From: Mnemiopsis leidyi
Taxonomy: Eukaryota > Ctenophora > Tentaculata > Lobata > Bolinopsidae
DNA: 63,686 nt
Assembly: GCA_000226015.1 (NCBI GenBank)
Contig: JH153846.1
Location: 1 to 63,686, forward strand
Direction: 5' to 3'
A model generated the notes under the pieces. The model had not been told where the DNA came from. It saw only the letters and a program-made list of their open reading frames with translations, and made no database searches. Shown piece by piece: positions 48,940 to 61,693 of the stretch (positions are counted from its first letter, which is position 1; each line of letters starts with the position of its first letter). The translations under genes and the position numbers were made by a program.

Positions 48940-51888
48940 ATAGCGACTTCNGTTCAAATCGAGACATGATTAAAAAGCAATGGTTGAGTCGTTGAGCAGG
49001 AGCACGAGTAGTTGGTAGTCTCGCCGCGTGAGAGTCTGTTTTGTCCGGTCAAATCTTTGACGGGGCGCAACGTGTCGGGGCGGCCTCCGGACAACTCGCA
49101 ATCCTGATTAACAGAACCCTCCGTAATTTAGTTAATGCTCCTCAGAAAGAGTCTACTTCAAGTTAAAAGAGTGCGATAAGTAGGTGCGGGTAATTCTTAT
49201 TTCACCAACGGAGGGTTTGAGCAGCTCCACCAGAACCTAGTTGCTGGCGTTTCATTGGTTTTTCAGGAACATTCACGTGTTTTTATTGGCCGACCTGCGG
49301 GCTGTACGTCCCTGTTCATTGGATAACGGTCACTGTCTAGACGCACAGACCAGTTTTTAGTTCATCAAGACATAATATTACAAATTTTCTTTATTTAATT
49401 TAACAGACTTTTATTGCTTAATTTGTTTACTTCAAACCCCGCTTATCAGTTTTCTTTGTGATAATGAGATACTAAAGGTGACATAATTATCAGCCCATTC
49501 AGCAAGTTTCAAGCGCGAGCATTATCTAGTTCTGAGGAGTGTGACTGTGTGGGAACCCGTAAAATACCTGGTCTAAAAATTTTGTAACAATGAGTCCCAG
49601 CGTCCCACCAAGAACCCCCTAATTTCGGGACTTAGTGTCACATTAACTCCTAAACACAACCACCCTATTGATTTTTAGACAGTCACTCAGGATAAGGGGA
49701 GATTGTTTCTGTTTAACGCATCATGAAATTTTGCATTAACGTACAAAACCATCAAAATATTTGGTTCCACTTTCTCCAAAACGTCAACATTTTTACGGAG
49801 AATTGTTTTTTTGGTTACACGTGCCGTGTTGAATCACGTGATAGTCGCGACCACGTGGTTTTGACAGTGACGTCCGGAGGTCGCGTGATCACCGGTCAGC
49901 CCTCATATGTCAGCGGAGAGATAATTAACCGGCGAAGCAGCTCTTCGGGAACATATTGCTTTTGTTTATTTAAAATGTCTCCGTTAATCTGATGGTAGCA
50001 TGCTTGTTACGTTGGATGCGTCCTGTATTGTTTGCTTTGCACCTCCGGTAGTCGTCACATGCGCTTTAAGTTGAATATTTCAATTCGACCATCCAATGAT
50101 GATCTTGGAGACAACGTGTAAAGGTTTGTAGTCGAGTGGTTTTTAGATTATCGAGCTGGGGTGGCGGTTGACTCACATTAATCAATTCCTCGCCGTCTTA
50201 ATCAGTAAATTTCTACCAATGTTGTTGAGTTTCTGCTTCTCCTGATGTAGTGATTAGTTGATTTGATCGTTTTGCTCGTGCTCCAGGTTCGAGACATAGT
50301 TAATTTAAACCGGGTTACCAGTTTCCACGCATTAGGTGCCCCGCATAGATTTAAAGGGTTACCCAGTATCCTCGGTACATTTCATCTAGCTTCGACTTCT
50401 GCGCCAAAGTAATATTAACATGGATTTAGGATTCTCTGAAGTTTCCTGAGTGCACCCCCAGAATCTCGGCCGACGCCGACATTCTATGTTCAATCATTAT
50501 CGTCATTGCTCCATAATAATGCGATCATATAGCCCTGTCGCAAATTTTTTCAGTTCATCGTGTGTCCTGACCAGGGAGATTAGTTTAAGATTAATGCTGA
50601 CCTTATTCTGACTTTGATTAGAAAGATTTAGAAGTAAAATCTCTCGCTCGAGGGGAATAGTTTAACGTTCGGTCCATGCACCAGGACATTTAATATAAAG
50701 TATCGCGATTGACGTTTTTAGATGATGGGCCATCACTTCTTCTCGCTTTGCTGCACCTCCTCAGATCGTAGGTTTTAGAGCCAACTACAGGCCCAGGACG
50801 GCAGGACCCGTCCCTTATCCGCAATTTCATATTTCCAGTACTAAGTAGGTGTGACTGTTGTGACTGTTGACAGCCTCGTCGAGTCCATTGACTGATCTCC
50901 ATTAAAATCTGAAACACCGAACAGAATTTTAATTCAGAGAACTGTCTCTCAAAATTGAAGAGTGCATGAAAGCGGTCCAGACTTTTCAGACGTTTGATAG
51001 ACTTCGAGGGAGAAGAAGGGGTGTATTTGGGAAGGATTGTGGCACCAGCCCAGAATAGCTTGCTACAGGTACACGGACGATTAATCAATATCACCCCTCA
51101 TTCCTGCCAAGATCAACGTCTAGAATTGAGCTGAAGTCAAGCTAATTCCGCCCCGTTAATTGATTTACCTCCAAGATGAAATTTTAATGTGATTTCTGGC
51201 CCAAGATAAACAGCGATCTAGGAAATTTGGAGGACTTAATCCAATGAAAGTAACTGTCCCTGATGTGATCCACTGTGATGGGTAATATGTTAATCCCAGA
51301 CTAGATATCGGACAAATGACCATCTTCCAAGAAATTTTGTCCGTGATACTTCATGCCTGGACCTTCCAATTTGTCTCCACTGACCCTGAAAATCCTTGAT
51401 ATTCCTCCTACTTTTCAACCTCAGTCATTGTCCTTTTCCGCGACAGTTTCCTTATATGAAGCACTGAGATAGGTTTATTAAGACTGCCTCGATCGTTTCA
51501 CGATATTTCCGAAATAACTAATGATTTCCTTTTGCTGCAGTTTCTTTTGCGGGTCATTTCCGTATAATTTTATCCTAACTTAATACTACTTTTCTATCCG
51601 CTTATCCTCCTTTCACGGTGAATTAAATTGTTTACGCCCCCATCGCGTTATCCTAATTTTTCCTGTCCTTAAAACAAAGCAAATAGTCATTCTTAATGTA
51701 TTTTTTATTTGTTTTATTCATTATTTTTGTTCAAGCTCATGAATTGTGAATTTCGTTCCTGTCCTTAAAAAAGCAAATAGGGTTTTCTATAACGTGGATT
51801 TTACTCACATTATTTTCATTCCGGGCTATAAGTTTGCGTTTTTTTTTTCCAAATTTCTGTTTGAATAACACAACTTCCCCTCTCCAAG
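48938..51888. other. Gene desert, part 5, immediately 5' of the BED/hAT gene
   Basis: No gene found. It holds the CCAAT/E-box cluster at 49254-49322 and three CACGTG motifs within 40 bp (49818, 49835, 49852). If the gene starts at 51893, this is its promoter region; if it starts at 28551, this is intron. Confidence 0.45.
49254..49322. promoter_or_regulatory. CCAAT/E-box cluster
   Basis: Three ATTGG boxes (49254, 49285, 49318) bracket one CACGTG (49274) within 70 bp. The composition resembles the cluster near 14.3-14.5 kb. Regulatory function is inferred. Confidence 0.35.
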
Positions 51889-54800
51889 GAGTATGGAATT
51901 AGAGCACAAGTACGGTATGGATGCAAAGATAGAACACAAATATTTCGATCTAGTTCGCGAGGAGTACGTTGACGGTAAGAAAAGGACAATTCGAAGGTGT
52001 AAGATCTGCCAGAGAGACTACAAAGGAACAGCCAGCGTCAACAGTAACTTCATCACTCATCTCAAGGTTATTTTATTTTCATCATCCATCATCTTCATCA
52101 CTCATCTCAAGGTTATTTTATTTCCATCATCCATCATCTTCCATCATCTTCTTATACTACTAGTACTCATTTAACTTCATCACTCATCTCAAGGTTATTT
52201 TATATTCATCATCCATCATCTTCCATCATCTTCTTATACTACTAGTACTCATTTAACTTCACTTATTTTGAACAATGTATAGTTTGTCGCTTGCAATTCA
52301 TCTATGTGCATGATGATTAAAAGTTATGTAAAATATTTTGATTTAATGCGAAATTTTGCAGCATGTGCACCCGGAGCTGTTGCACGATTGGGCGCGCAAG
52401 AAAGCGGAACGCGCAGAAAAGGCCACCTCATTCCTGGCCCGACATCAGGGCACCTCTATGCTGCCTGCTTATGGACGAAACTACCTGACCTCCATTGCCG
52501 CACAGGTTTGTTCAATTCTTATAATACAGCTTTTGTTTTAACTTTAGTTGATTCAAGTAATTACGTTGGTTTTCCTATCTATCTGGTTAATTATTCGGTT
52601 CCGATAATCGATGAGCACTATCGTACTGCTGGTCATCTTGGTGGTTTTAAACCAAATCAGTAAGCCATATAATTATCTATTTGGTTGCCTTCAATGCGAT
52701 GAAAGTTATCAAACTTTCCCATAACTTCGATATAAGTTAACCCGATGTGGTTTTGTGTTGACGTATTAAAAATGATCCAGCAATTCTATTAGTTGTCCTT
52801 ACATTTTCACACAGTCTCTGGACCACTGTGAGTATAAGGACAAACCAGACTTTAGTGGTTTGTTATTCACAACTAATTGGTCGCCAAGACGCTTTCCAAT
52901 CATTAACCAGGCCAATATTGGTAAACAAGTACTCGATATACTAATTGTGGGAAATATGTGTGTTCATTTAAACGGCGCGGTTAATGTCCAGTCTCTGAGC
53001 TGGCTGGCGGAAGTGTACCTCCACTTTAACGGCAGTGTTGTGAGAAAGTTTACGATAGTGCCTCCTTGGTGGCTGATGGGAGACCCGGCAGATACATAAC
53101 TCCGATACATTACCCCCACTAACTAGTCGCTACAACCCCCGGAGTCCCGGACATCCAGATAAACGACCTTATTCGCTGCCTCGAGGTCACCAATATAATC
53201 GCTGTATTTGTTAATGATTGATCGGTGCGGGTCTATTGTCCAAGCTAAATGCCCTCAATAAACAGTGATTATTAGATTAGTTGAGTGGAGCGTGCAAGGC
53301 ACGGAACACGTGACCGTGAGTAGTAATGTAAACACTCATTAGTTTGGTGACTGTTAATGTTTCAACTGAGTAGATAAGTGGACCTTTAGTGTGCTGTATT
53401 ACCCTCCTGTTAATGAAGTCGGTACGTTCTCTTCCACCCGCCTAATTGCTCACAATAACAAACCGATCGGAAATGGGCCGCACTAAGCCGATAGTTATTA
53501 TTTGATAAGGGATCGGGTTAATAAGAATTAAGTAGTGTAAGCGAAACAAGGATCTATCCGAGCGCCTGTCAGACCAGCATGATCTGCAATAAGGAGTTCG
53601 TCCGGACCCCTGAACAAAACTACTCACATCCAACAGAATCGAGCTATTGGTCATTAAGCGGACTAAAACGCTATCATCGGCAAATTATATTCGTCGTCCA
53701 GGCTAATGTCATTATTCGATACTGATATTTAGAATCGTTATTTGATGGAGGTCGATGTATGACGTCCACTAACGAGGATTTAACGAGACCGAACTCAACC
53801 TGATGTGCCTGGTTCTACTGTTTAAGTCTAAATATAATTGTCCTGAGGAGCTGACTAACTGACCCTTCTTAATGGACCTCATTTAAAAAATCCTCTTTCG
53901 GAAGGACAAGGACGTTAGATCTGACCGTATTGGTGTCTCCTTTAAACGAAACGAGACCAGTAGAAAGTATCTCTGATAAATGGAAATATGATGAAATAGA
54001 TGAGATCCAAACTAGCCGTTTACAGAAATCATTTCGTTAACATTGTCTATAAAGTATAACCTTACCAAGTTAAACCCCCCACTGAACATCGGTTATTACC
54101 AACCAGCACCACCTCAGGTCCCCAAAGCAGACTTCCTGAGCAACCCTTTAAAACACGAGGGTCTGACGCCGACAAGTCTGGCTTCTCTAAACAACATGGG
54201 TCAGACAGACGCGGATAGACAAGTTGCCATCATGAGATCTGTTCTCAACTACCTGGTCATGGACATACAGCCAGCCTCTGTCATCAACAGGAAGGGATTC
54301 AGGAACCTCATCAGAGCCATGCACCCCTTCTTCGGCCTCCCTACTGCCACCCAGATCAGAGATACGCTCATACCTTCCGGTAAGTCAACTAATAGGATTA
54401 CTACTTTCGTGTTGTTCAAGGGGTCATTAGAATACTGAATCTAGAATAAACCCCCTTCTAGAGTCAACAAATAGAGTATCAGGTTCTGATTTCTTGCTTT
54501 ATATTTTACTACTATCATAATAGCATTAAAAGACTAAAAGACGCAAAATATCGATTGAAGACAGAAAAATCAATGTATAGTCTGGAAGATATAATCACAT
54601 CACGAATGATACGTATCTGTTGACCTTCAGTCCCTCTTTCAGCGTACGAGCACGTAAAAGATTCCATCATATCCCAATTGTCGCTGGTTCCTGTTGTTAA
54701 TCTTCAGATCTCGGTCATCTCCAACTGCTTTGTTGCAGTCACGGCTTACTACTTGAGGTTTGTATGTCTGCGTGTCTGTATGTCTGTATGATTGAGATTT

Positions 54801-57800
54801 GTTTGTATTTTTTCTTCTCTGGAATTCGAAATGTGAGTGATTCAATCAAGGCATTTCTAAGAATTCACTTGTTTCCTATTACATTTCCAAGAAGTTACGT
54901 GTTATTTCATCAATATTGAATCAGGTACAAGTAATCATGTATTCATTGCTGTATCATTTTCAACATTTAAGATTAGGCCCCAATTTCTTATATCCACCAT
55001 TTGAAGGGGTGTAATTTATCAGACTGCAACCATTACACCCTCCACACTTCAGTGTTTACTGGGAGCTGAAACATCATCTGCTAGCTGTACACGTGATATC
55101 CCCCGGAATGGAATGGGAGAACTTGGTAGAACAGACGAAGCACATGTACGGGATCACAAATAAGATATATTACGAGAAGGTCAACAGACTTTCCCTTGAG
55201 GACTTTAAACGTAATTCCAAGTGAGTCATACTATTTCTATTGCTTTATTTACAATTGTTTGTACACCATGTCAGCAGTTCGATGCCTTGGCTCACATTTC
55301 TTGTTTTCTATGTCGTTGTTCTGTCAATACTTTTATTGTCATTGAGGAGTCTTGCTTGCTTCCTCGTTACCAACCGTCTGTTTCTGGAGAACTGTTATCT
55401 TTTGTCGCCGCCCTCCACCTTCAAGTATTTTGTTTCGACCAAGAACAACTGTGGTAACGACCCGTCCTAAAGTTACAAATTTAGCTCCGATCTATTGTTT
55501 TCAGCTTGCTTTTTTCTCCTCAAGCAAAGCTGTTAAAACTATTATGACGACATGACGTCTAATTTATCCTACCATTGTTGTAAGCAAGTTGTACCCAGGT
55601 TGAACAGTGGGAGCAAGCCAGACAATGAAGCCACCTCCTCCGAGGGCGAGGGCTCTGACACAGTGCAGTGTGACTCCAGCTTCGCCTACGTCATCACCAA
55701 GGTACTAAAAAGACGACAATTTTACATTGTATCAGGTACAATGTACCTCCCTCAAAAGCAACTGCTGTGTTATTAAGCGTGCCAAAAAAACAAACGTCCT
55801 TTTTTAGGGGGGATAATGGGTAATTGTATTAAGTCTTTAGTCGCAAGTCACCGGGATGGAAGCCTTTATTTTCAATTGTTCAGGTGATACATCAAGCACT
55901 GAACAATCCAAAGCTGAGCCGCCTCCTTGACGAGAGATGTGCGACCTTGACACAGCAGGGACAGGAGGGACCCCTCTTCACGCCGTTCTGGCTGCAAGTC
56001 CTCGCCAAACTGAGAGGTACGCCCTGCTGACGGTTATGAAATGGTACTCCACTGTAGTTCTAGCTTACACTTTCTATAGATACTGGTATAGGTATTCTAT
56101 ATTGTCGAACCAAGAGGTTGAGATTTGCCTAAATCTTTACTGAAAATATTAAAGTCCGTTATTAAAATTACTGCATGTATATTAATGTATTTTTACCTTG
56201 ACGTGATTATATGATCTGTCTAACGTCTCGTTCAGCTTTGAGCTGCGAGAGTCGGGTAAAACAGCGACAATTTTTACTTCACATAAATAAAAGCAAAACT
56301 TCTCCACAGTGTTTATCAACAACAACAAGGACGTTGTATCCCTGAAAACAGAGGCGGACCTGCTAACGAGCAGTACCCAGTCTACCACACTGTCCACCAC
56401 TCTGAGTAACGGCGTGACATCCACCCTCAACACCGGGGTAGCCTCCTCTCTCAACTCAACTCTCAACACCTCCCTGCCTAATGGTATCATCACTTCTCTG
56501 AGCAGCGGGCTCTCCTCCACCCTCGCCAACACTTTCCCGACCTCTCTCAGTGGGAGTCTTACGGCGTCTCTAGCTGTAGCTAACGGACTCCCAGTTTCCA
56601 TGGCTAACGGACTCCCAGTTTCCATGGCTAACGGACTCCCAGTTTCAGTAACGAATGGACTGCCTGTTACGCTGGCTAACGGAATTTCGACAGGACTAAC
56701 AAATGGACTGCCAACCAGTTTCTCAAGCGGGCTGCCGAATATGAGTCTGTCTAGCAAGCTGTCCCCTACCTCAACAAGCAGCCTCCCCACCACTCTAAGC
56801 AGCGGTCTACCTTGCACCCTCCCCAATTCTCTGAGCAATGGACTTAACACATCTCTCAATGGCCTGAAGAATGGTATGCACGGATTAAACACCCCCTTGA
56901 ACGGACTCAGCAGTAACCTAACCAAAGGTTTACTGAACGGATCTCTGAGCAGTCTGAGCCCCCCGAGAAACATGAGCCCAACTAGCAGTATCTCTCCTGC
57001 CAGAGACGTGAAATCAGAGCCAGTCCTGAACTCTCCCTTCTCAGCTCACAACATCAGCATCCTTCAGGATCTTTCTCTGGCCGTCGAGCTGATAGACATC
57101 TTGGAGCCATTTGAAGAGGTGAGCCTTATTGTATTAAGCACAAAGCTCATTTCATTTAAGTGTTCACTGTCCTTATTATTCTACTTCACATTATCTATTG
57201 TCGAGTCGAGTTCAGACGTGTGTCTAGCCTTTCATCCGACCTGATCTGCTTGTAACTCTTAAGTCATCGTCCTAAAAAGTCTGAACGTGGGCGAAGAAAT
57301 GAGACAGCAATTATCGTTACCGTTTATTTGGTCCCATGACCCTCGCCATTGTCCGATGGTGAAGTCCAAGCAATTGTTATATCCCCCTATTGTTTAATTC
57401 CTCTAAACTGCCAATGACGGACCCAAGACGAAGTTAAAATATCGAGAAGTTTATGTCGAATTGGGCGATGAGAATGTTAATGAAGATTTTCTTTGTTTTA
57501 GAGACCCTACAGGTCTACATTTCACGCCCTGCCTGGCATTAACATAAATTCGTTCTCCATTGTATCTCGATGTTAAGCAATGTATAATTCAATGGTTCAT
57601 CAGCGGGCCGTGAGCCTCGGGGGCACCAATTTATTATTAAGGGTATCACAATTTACTAAGTAATGAATTATCGGTCTATCTATCAAATGCCCTATACAAA
57701 GGCTCAAAACTCTACAAAGTAATTTATTACTTTTATTTTTACTCTTCCAACTTATCCTTAAACTAAAATAATTCCTCTTCAGAAATGCTTTGTTTAAAAA

Positions 57801-60033
57801 CTTGACGGGCATTATTCGTAATATATTGTGGTCAACAAGTCTGTGTTAAAAACAGTATCATAACCAATAGCTTAGTGTTTAGACTCTTCCCAATAGTTAC
57901 TCTGATTACATCTAATCTAACTTTTAAAAGATAGCTCCATTGTTAAAATATGTCCATCGTCCACAGACATTCCTCAATCTTCCTCGCAAACCACATGTCC
58001 TCTATATGCTTCCTTTCACGATTCTTCATCTGTCCTCCCTAAACAGCTGTCATTAAAACTAGTCAATCTGGCTATTTTACAGAAGGACAATTTTTTCCAT
58101 TGCGAACATTCCTTATGGTATCAATTATGTCATGACTAAAGTCAATGAAATGGTCAAGTCAATGTAATGGTCATCAAATTTCTTAATTCAGAGAAACAAA
58201 TGCTTTGCACAAATGCACCTGACACCAAAAGTATGATTCTTGATTACCAGACTGTCGATATCAATTGCACTATAATCTGCTTTTAAGAAAATGCATAACT
58301 ACCTAATGCTTATATTAGTATACTGCCTATTGGTTCCCGATATTAATATTATGAATTAATTCCTGGTATCCTAGTCTCAAAACGTCGCACCTCTGTTCCC
58401 ACAAATGATTAAATGAAAGGAGAAACTGACCCCAACCTTTTCAGGTGTACAACCTGATATCGAGCGAGACCTCTCCAAGTGTGGGGATTGTGGTACCCAG
58501 CATCCTCTCGCTAGACCAGCTACTTAAGGAGATGAAGCCGGTTCACTTGGCGGACGTGGTGGTCAGTCTCAACTCGGCTCTCCAGAAACATCTCACTCCC
58601 CTACTGAGACAGAAATACTATCAGGTACCATATTGATATCATACTGCCGTCTACTCCAATTTACCGGTCTCACAACCGTGAAGCGATCACGTAGGGTTGG
58701 TCACCGGAACGCTCGATAAGTTCACGGTTTGTTCCGTCGAACGAAGCCCCATTATTATCGGAATGTCACGGTGGTCTGCCTCTACAACCGCACGCAACGG
58801 AGCTCGCTAATTTACACGTGTCCAAAGTCGCGTATTTACGGAGTTTAATCACAGTCTAAGTCTAGGAATTAGATTAAATTACCCATACAGAGATGGCTGG
58901 TTTGTCCCTAACTGAGCTGGTCTCCCCACAGGAAGCAGCCGCACTTGATCCTCGCTTCAAGATGAAGTGGTGCAAGACCAGCCAGGAGGAGTCTGCCGTC
59001 CAGTCCAAACTGGAGGACCTGGCCCAGGAACTACGGATCAGCAACCCCTCTCCCTCCTCCAACTACTACAAGTATAAGGCCGATGAGAACGTCAACGATT
59101 CCAAGGTTCGTGTCTTTTATTCGCTCACTCAAACACGTGCAGAGGATGGAAATTTCTCAAAGCTAAACGAATTATGACATGATTTCGTTTATCTGAAATT
59201 AAATAAGTGTCAGAATTTAGATCGTGTTTAGACGGTATAATTACATTATCGTCACGGGGACATGACACTCTTTGTACCCAGATTAAAATCTGAAAATTTG
59301 AACGCGGTTAATGAAGCTTTTCAAATCATTCATTGCTGGATTTCCATCCTACAAATTAATTCGAGACTATCAAACTTTAATCCTAAGATCACCAAACCAC
59401 GAAGTGAAAAGTTTAACAAGTATGATATCATCCGGCCTTGCTTCAGTTTGAGACTAAAATCGTCTTATCTGGCCATTTGTGGGTGGCGCCACGACGTCTG
59501 TAACTAAGTTATATAATGTTTCAGGCTAACGAACAAGCAACAAAACGACGAAAATTATTCGCTTTCCTGGAGAGGAATGACGAGAAAGACATAAAGCCGA
59601 GCAGTGCGCTTCTATTGGAGTTCAACGACTTTGTCAGAGATCAGCTCCTACTGGACTGCGAGTGTCCCTTTAGGTACGTAAAAAACAAGTCATCAATCTT
59701 TATAGTAGATCTATCTTTGTTTTTACTTTTTATCAAAAACAGTTGAGTTACCTCGTCCAGCACGCACATATATTCTTTTGAGTAAGACTTTCCTGTTTTT
59801 AGTTAAAACAGTCACTAACCCTGCCCTACCCCAGATATTGGCAAGAAAAGTGTGGCACGTACAGGTGTTTGGCGCAGTTAGCTTACTACTTGTGTTCTAT
59901 CCCAGCCTGTCCGCCACCAGTCGACAAAGTCTTCCTAGAGTGGATAGTGTCAGTCAATTCCTTCCAACAGTGCAGCTCTCTGCAAGAACTGGAGAGACTG
60001 TTCTTCCTCAACGTGAACTCGTCGTTATGGTGA
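51889..60033 (+). CDS. BED zinc-finger, hAT-transposase-derived host protein
   Basis: Twelve exons chain in phase from ATG 51893: 51893-52066, 52362-52505, 54055-54379, 54643-54757, 55053-55220, 55599-55701, 55884-56016, 56310-57118, 58445-58624, 58932-59105, 59525-59673 and 59835-60033, giving 890 residues. (51889 is the acceptor-side edge if an upstream exon is used.) Residues 18-61 form a BED finger: C36, C39, H56, H61. Residues 215-330 resemble the hAT RNase-H core (FVAVTAYYLSVYWELKHHLL), but the family's first catalytic Asp aligns with Ser238 and the following W is gone. ALDPRFKMKWC (722-732) and the final 65 residues (CLAQLAYYLCSIPA to LERLFFLNVNSSLW) match the hAT C-terminal dimerisation domain. 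Exon 8 inserts about 270 residues of Ser/Leu/Asn/Gly repeats ending in a VKSEP SUMO-like site (K622). Intron-rich and catalytically eroded, it is probably a domesticated nuclear DNA-binding regulator akin to ZBED-type proteins. Confidence 0.85.
52047..52261. repeat. Tandem repeats carrying three copies of an exon end and 5' splice site
   Basis: CTTCATCACTCATCTCAAGG plus TTATTTTAT occurs three times, with exon-end AAG at 52066, 52111 and 52193. A longer block beginning ATCATCCATCATCTTCCATC is repeated with an 82-bp period. The first copy is the real end of hAT exon 1. Confidence 0.9.
56213..56269 (+). repeat. Dispersed repeat, copy 3
   Basis: Located in hAT-gene intron 7, just before exon 8. 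It shares TCTCGTTCAGCTTTGAGCTG and GAGTCGGGT with the copy at 3167-3245. Confidence 0.65.
56579..56646 (+). repeat. 24-bp coding minisatellite
   Basis: GCTAACGGACTCCCAGTTTC plus four bases is repeated nearly perfectly three times, encoding ANGLPVSM units. It shows that the repeat-rich exon 8 still expands by in-frame unit duplication. Confidence 0.9.
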
Positions 60034-61602
60034 TCACGTGGCAGACAGACTGTCGCGGATGCAGCTATCACGTGACAGTTACTTCCCTTCAGATTGCCTC
60101 TACGAGGACGAGTTATATCGTGGTATCAGCGCCACTGGACGATCAAGAGACGATTAGTTTTAGTGTAGGACCGATGTAGAGATGTACATGTTACCGTTAG
60201 TGATTTAAGTTTTTTGCCCGCTCCTTCACTTGGAGGGGCCGTATGTTAATTTGCCATTTTTGGCGGTGCTGTGTTTGCGATATTTAAACCCTACATCCCC
60301 CTACCCGTAATTAGTTCTCCAGTTGACAACTCTTGTACGTAAATCGGCCTGTAAATCATTGCATGCACTCATTGCTCTAGATAATTGTAAAAAACAATAC
60401 AATCCTAGCACGTGTGATAAATTAAGTTTCCATTAGTCACGTGCTGTACATTAACACGTGGAGCTAAGTATTCTCAAACTGCGCCCTCCGACAATGTAAA
60501 ATAGCAAATAATTATTCCCCGCTAAGCCTCTAGCTCTAGCTTCACAAATCGTAATGGCCTTGTAAGTGAGCACATGCCCGAGATTAGAAAGAGTCAGAAG
60601 AGCCAAAGCTGCATGCGATACTCCCAAAATACTGCTGTAATGGCCTTCTGGTGCCTACTAACGCTCTGGTGGAAAACCGAGTTTTAGAGAGAACTGAAAA
60701 TTGCTGGTTGTGTACAAATTGACAGATAGAGGTTTACTAAGTGTTTTAGAGTTTTAGGGCTGTGAATAGTGATACAGTGATCTTAGTTATTGATTATAAC
60801 ATTTGAGTATAGAAGCTATGTGAATGGCATCACATTTGTCTTTGAAGCTATTGTTTAGTTTAATCTGGTTAGCGATCAGATTTATTTTCAGCTTAATATT
60901 TGTCGAATTAACGTGTCAACGATGATTCAGCTGATTGCCAATGATTTTTATTTATTGTGAATTGTGTATAATATTACGAGCCAAAATTATTAGCGATTAT
61001 TTTGATGCCGCTATTTTTATCCTTAGCGAAATAAGTAGTTTTACTTTTCATTCTGTGATTATAAAATTTAAGAAGATTGAAATTTTATTCAGCATTTGCC
61101 TCCCACACATTTCAGTGAAAATCTTATTTATACTTATAGTTCAGAAAATCAAAAATATGAGTTTTTCGAATAACAGTATTAGTAACAAAAACTAAGAAGG
61201 CAAAATGGGACATAATTTCGAAATACTGAGGGTGAGATGTCGACATAGCCCCGTAGGCGTAACTGTAACTGTAAGTGAAAATGGAAAATGCATTATAACA
61301 ATAAAATTAAAATGGTTGAAAGAATTACTGTCTTTTGTCAGTCCTCCAGACAGACAACGCAACCGTGCAAGAAGTGGGAGTGTGTGAAAGTTTCAAAAGT
61401 AAAAAGAGAAAAAAAAGGCGAGAAGGGAAGCGGTTGGGCAGAGGATAGAAAAGGCTGGAATTGGATAGAACTGGAAGTGGAAGAGACAGAAGCGACTGCG
61501 AGGACGCTGGAGGGGAAGGTGGGAGTGAGAAAATATTGGGCATTGGAAGAACTAAATAAAATTAAAGGTGGGAAGGAGAGTAGGAGGAGGAGAGGGGGAT
61601 AG
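60034..61602. other. 3' flank of the BED/hAT gene
   Basis: Presumed 3' UTR followed by AT-rich spacer. CACGTG occurs at 60035, 60069, 60409, 60438 and 60455. From about 61380 to 61600 the plus strand is strongly purine-rich; the Lys/Glu-rich frame there looks compositional. Confidence 0.5.
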
Positions 61603-61693
61603 TTGTAGGTTGATAACCTACTGTCGCAGCCATGACGCGCTGTCACGCATTTCTGGCATTTCGAAGAAATTGTAGACGCGCTTCGCCCGTTGA
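61603..61693 (+). repeat. GC-rich palindromic repeat, copy R1
   Basis: Starts with the hairpin GTAGGTTGATAACCTACTGT, then CGC..CATGACGCGCTGTCACGC, ATTTCTGGCATTTCGAAGAA and GACGCGC..CGCCCGTTGA. Confidence 0.85.

Noticed and set aside
48707..48967. Arg/Glu repeat protein
   Set aside because: Antisense of a CT microsatellite containing N.
50690..51094. 134-codon minus-strand frame
   Set aside because: Composition random-looking and no domain; lies in the gene-poor region.
52860..53099. Frame ending VPPWWLMGDPADT in hAT intron 2
   Set aside because: Exons 2 and 3 join in phase without it; no acceptor/donor pair lets it be included without a stop.
56182..56973. 263-codon minus-strand frame opposite hAT exon 8
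   Set aside because: Antisense shadow of a repetitive coding exon; the plus-strand exon is in phase with its neighbours and the minus frame has no domain.
61288..61602. Lys/Glu-rich 104-codon frame
   Set aside because: Explained by the purine-rich strand; the reverse strand gives equally long Ser/Phe/Leu frames.
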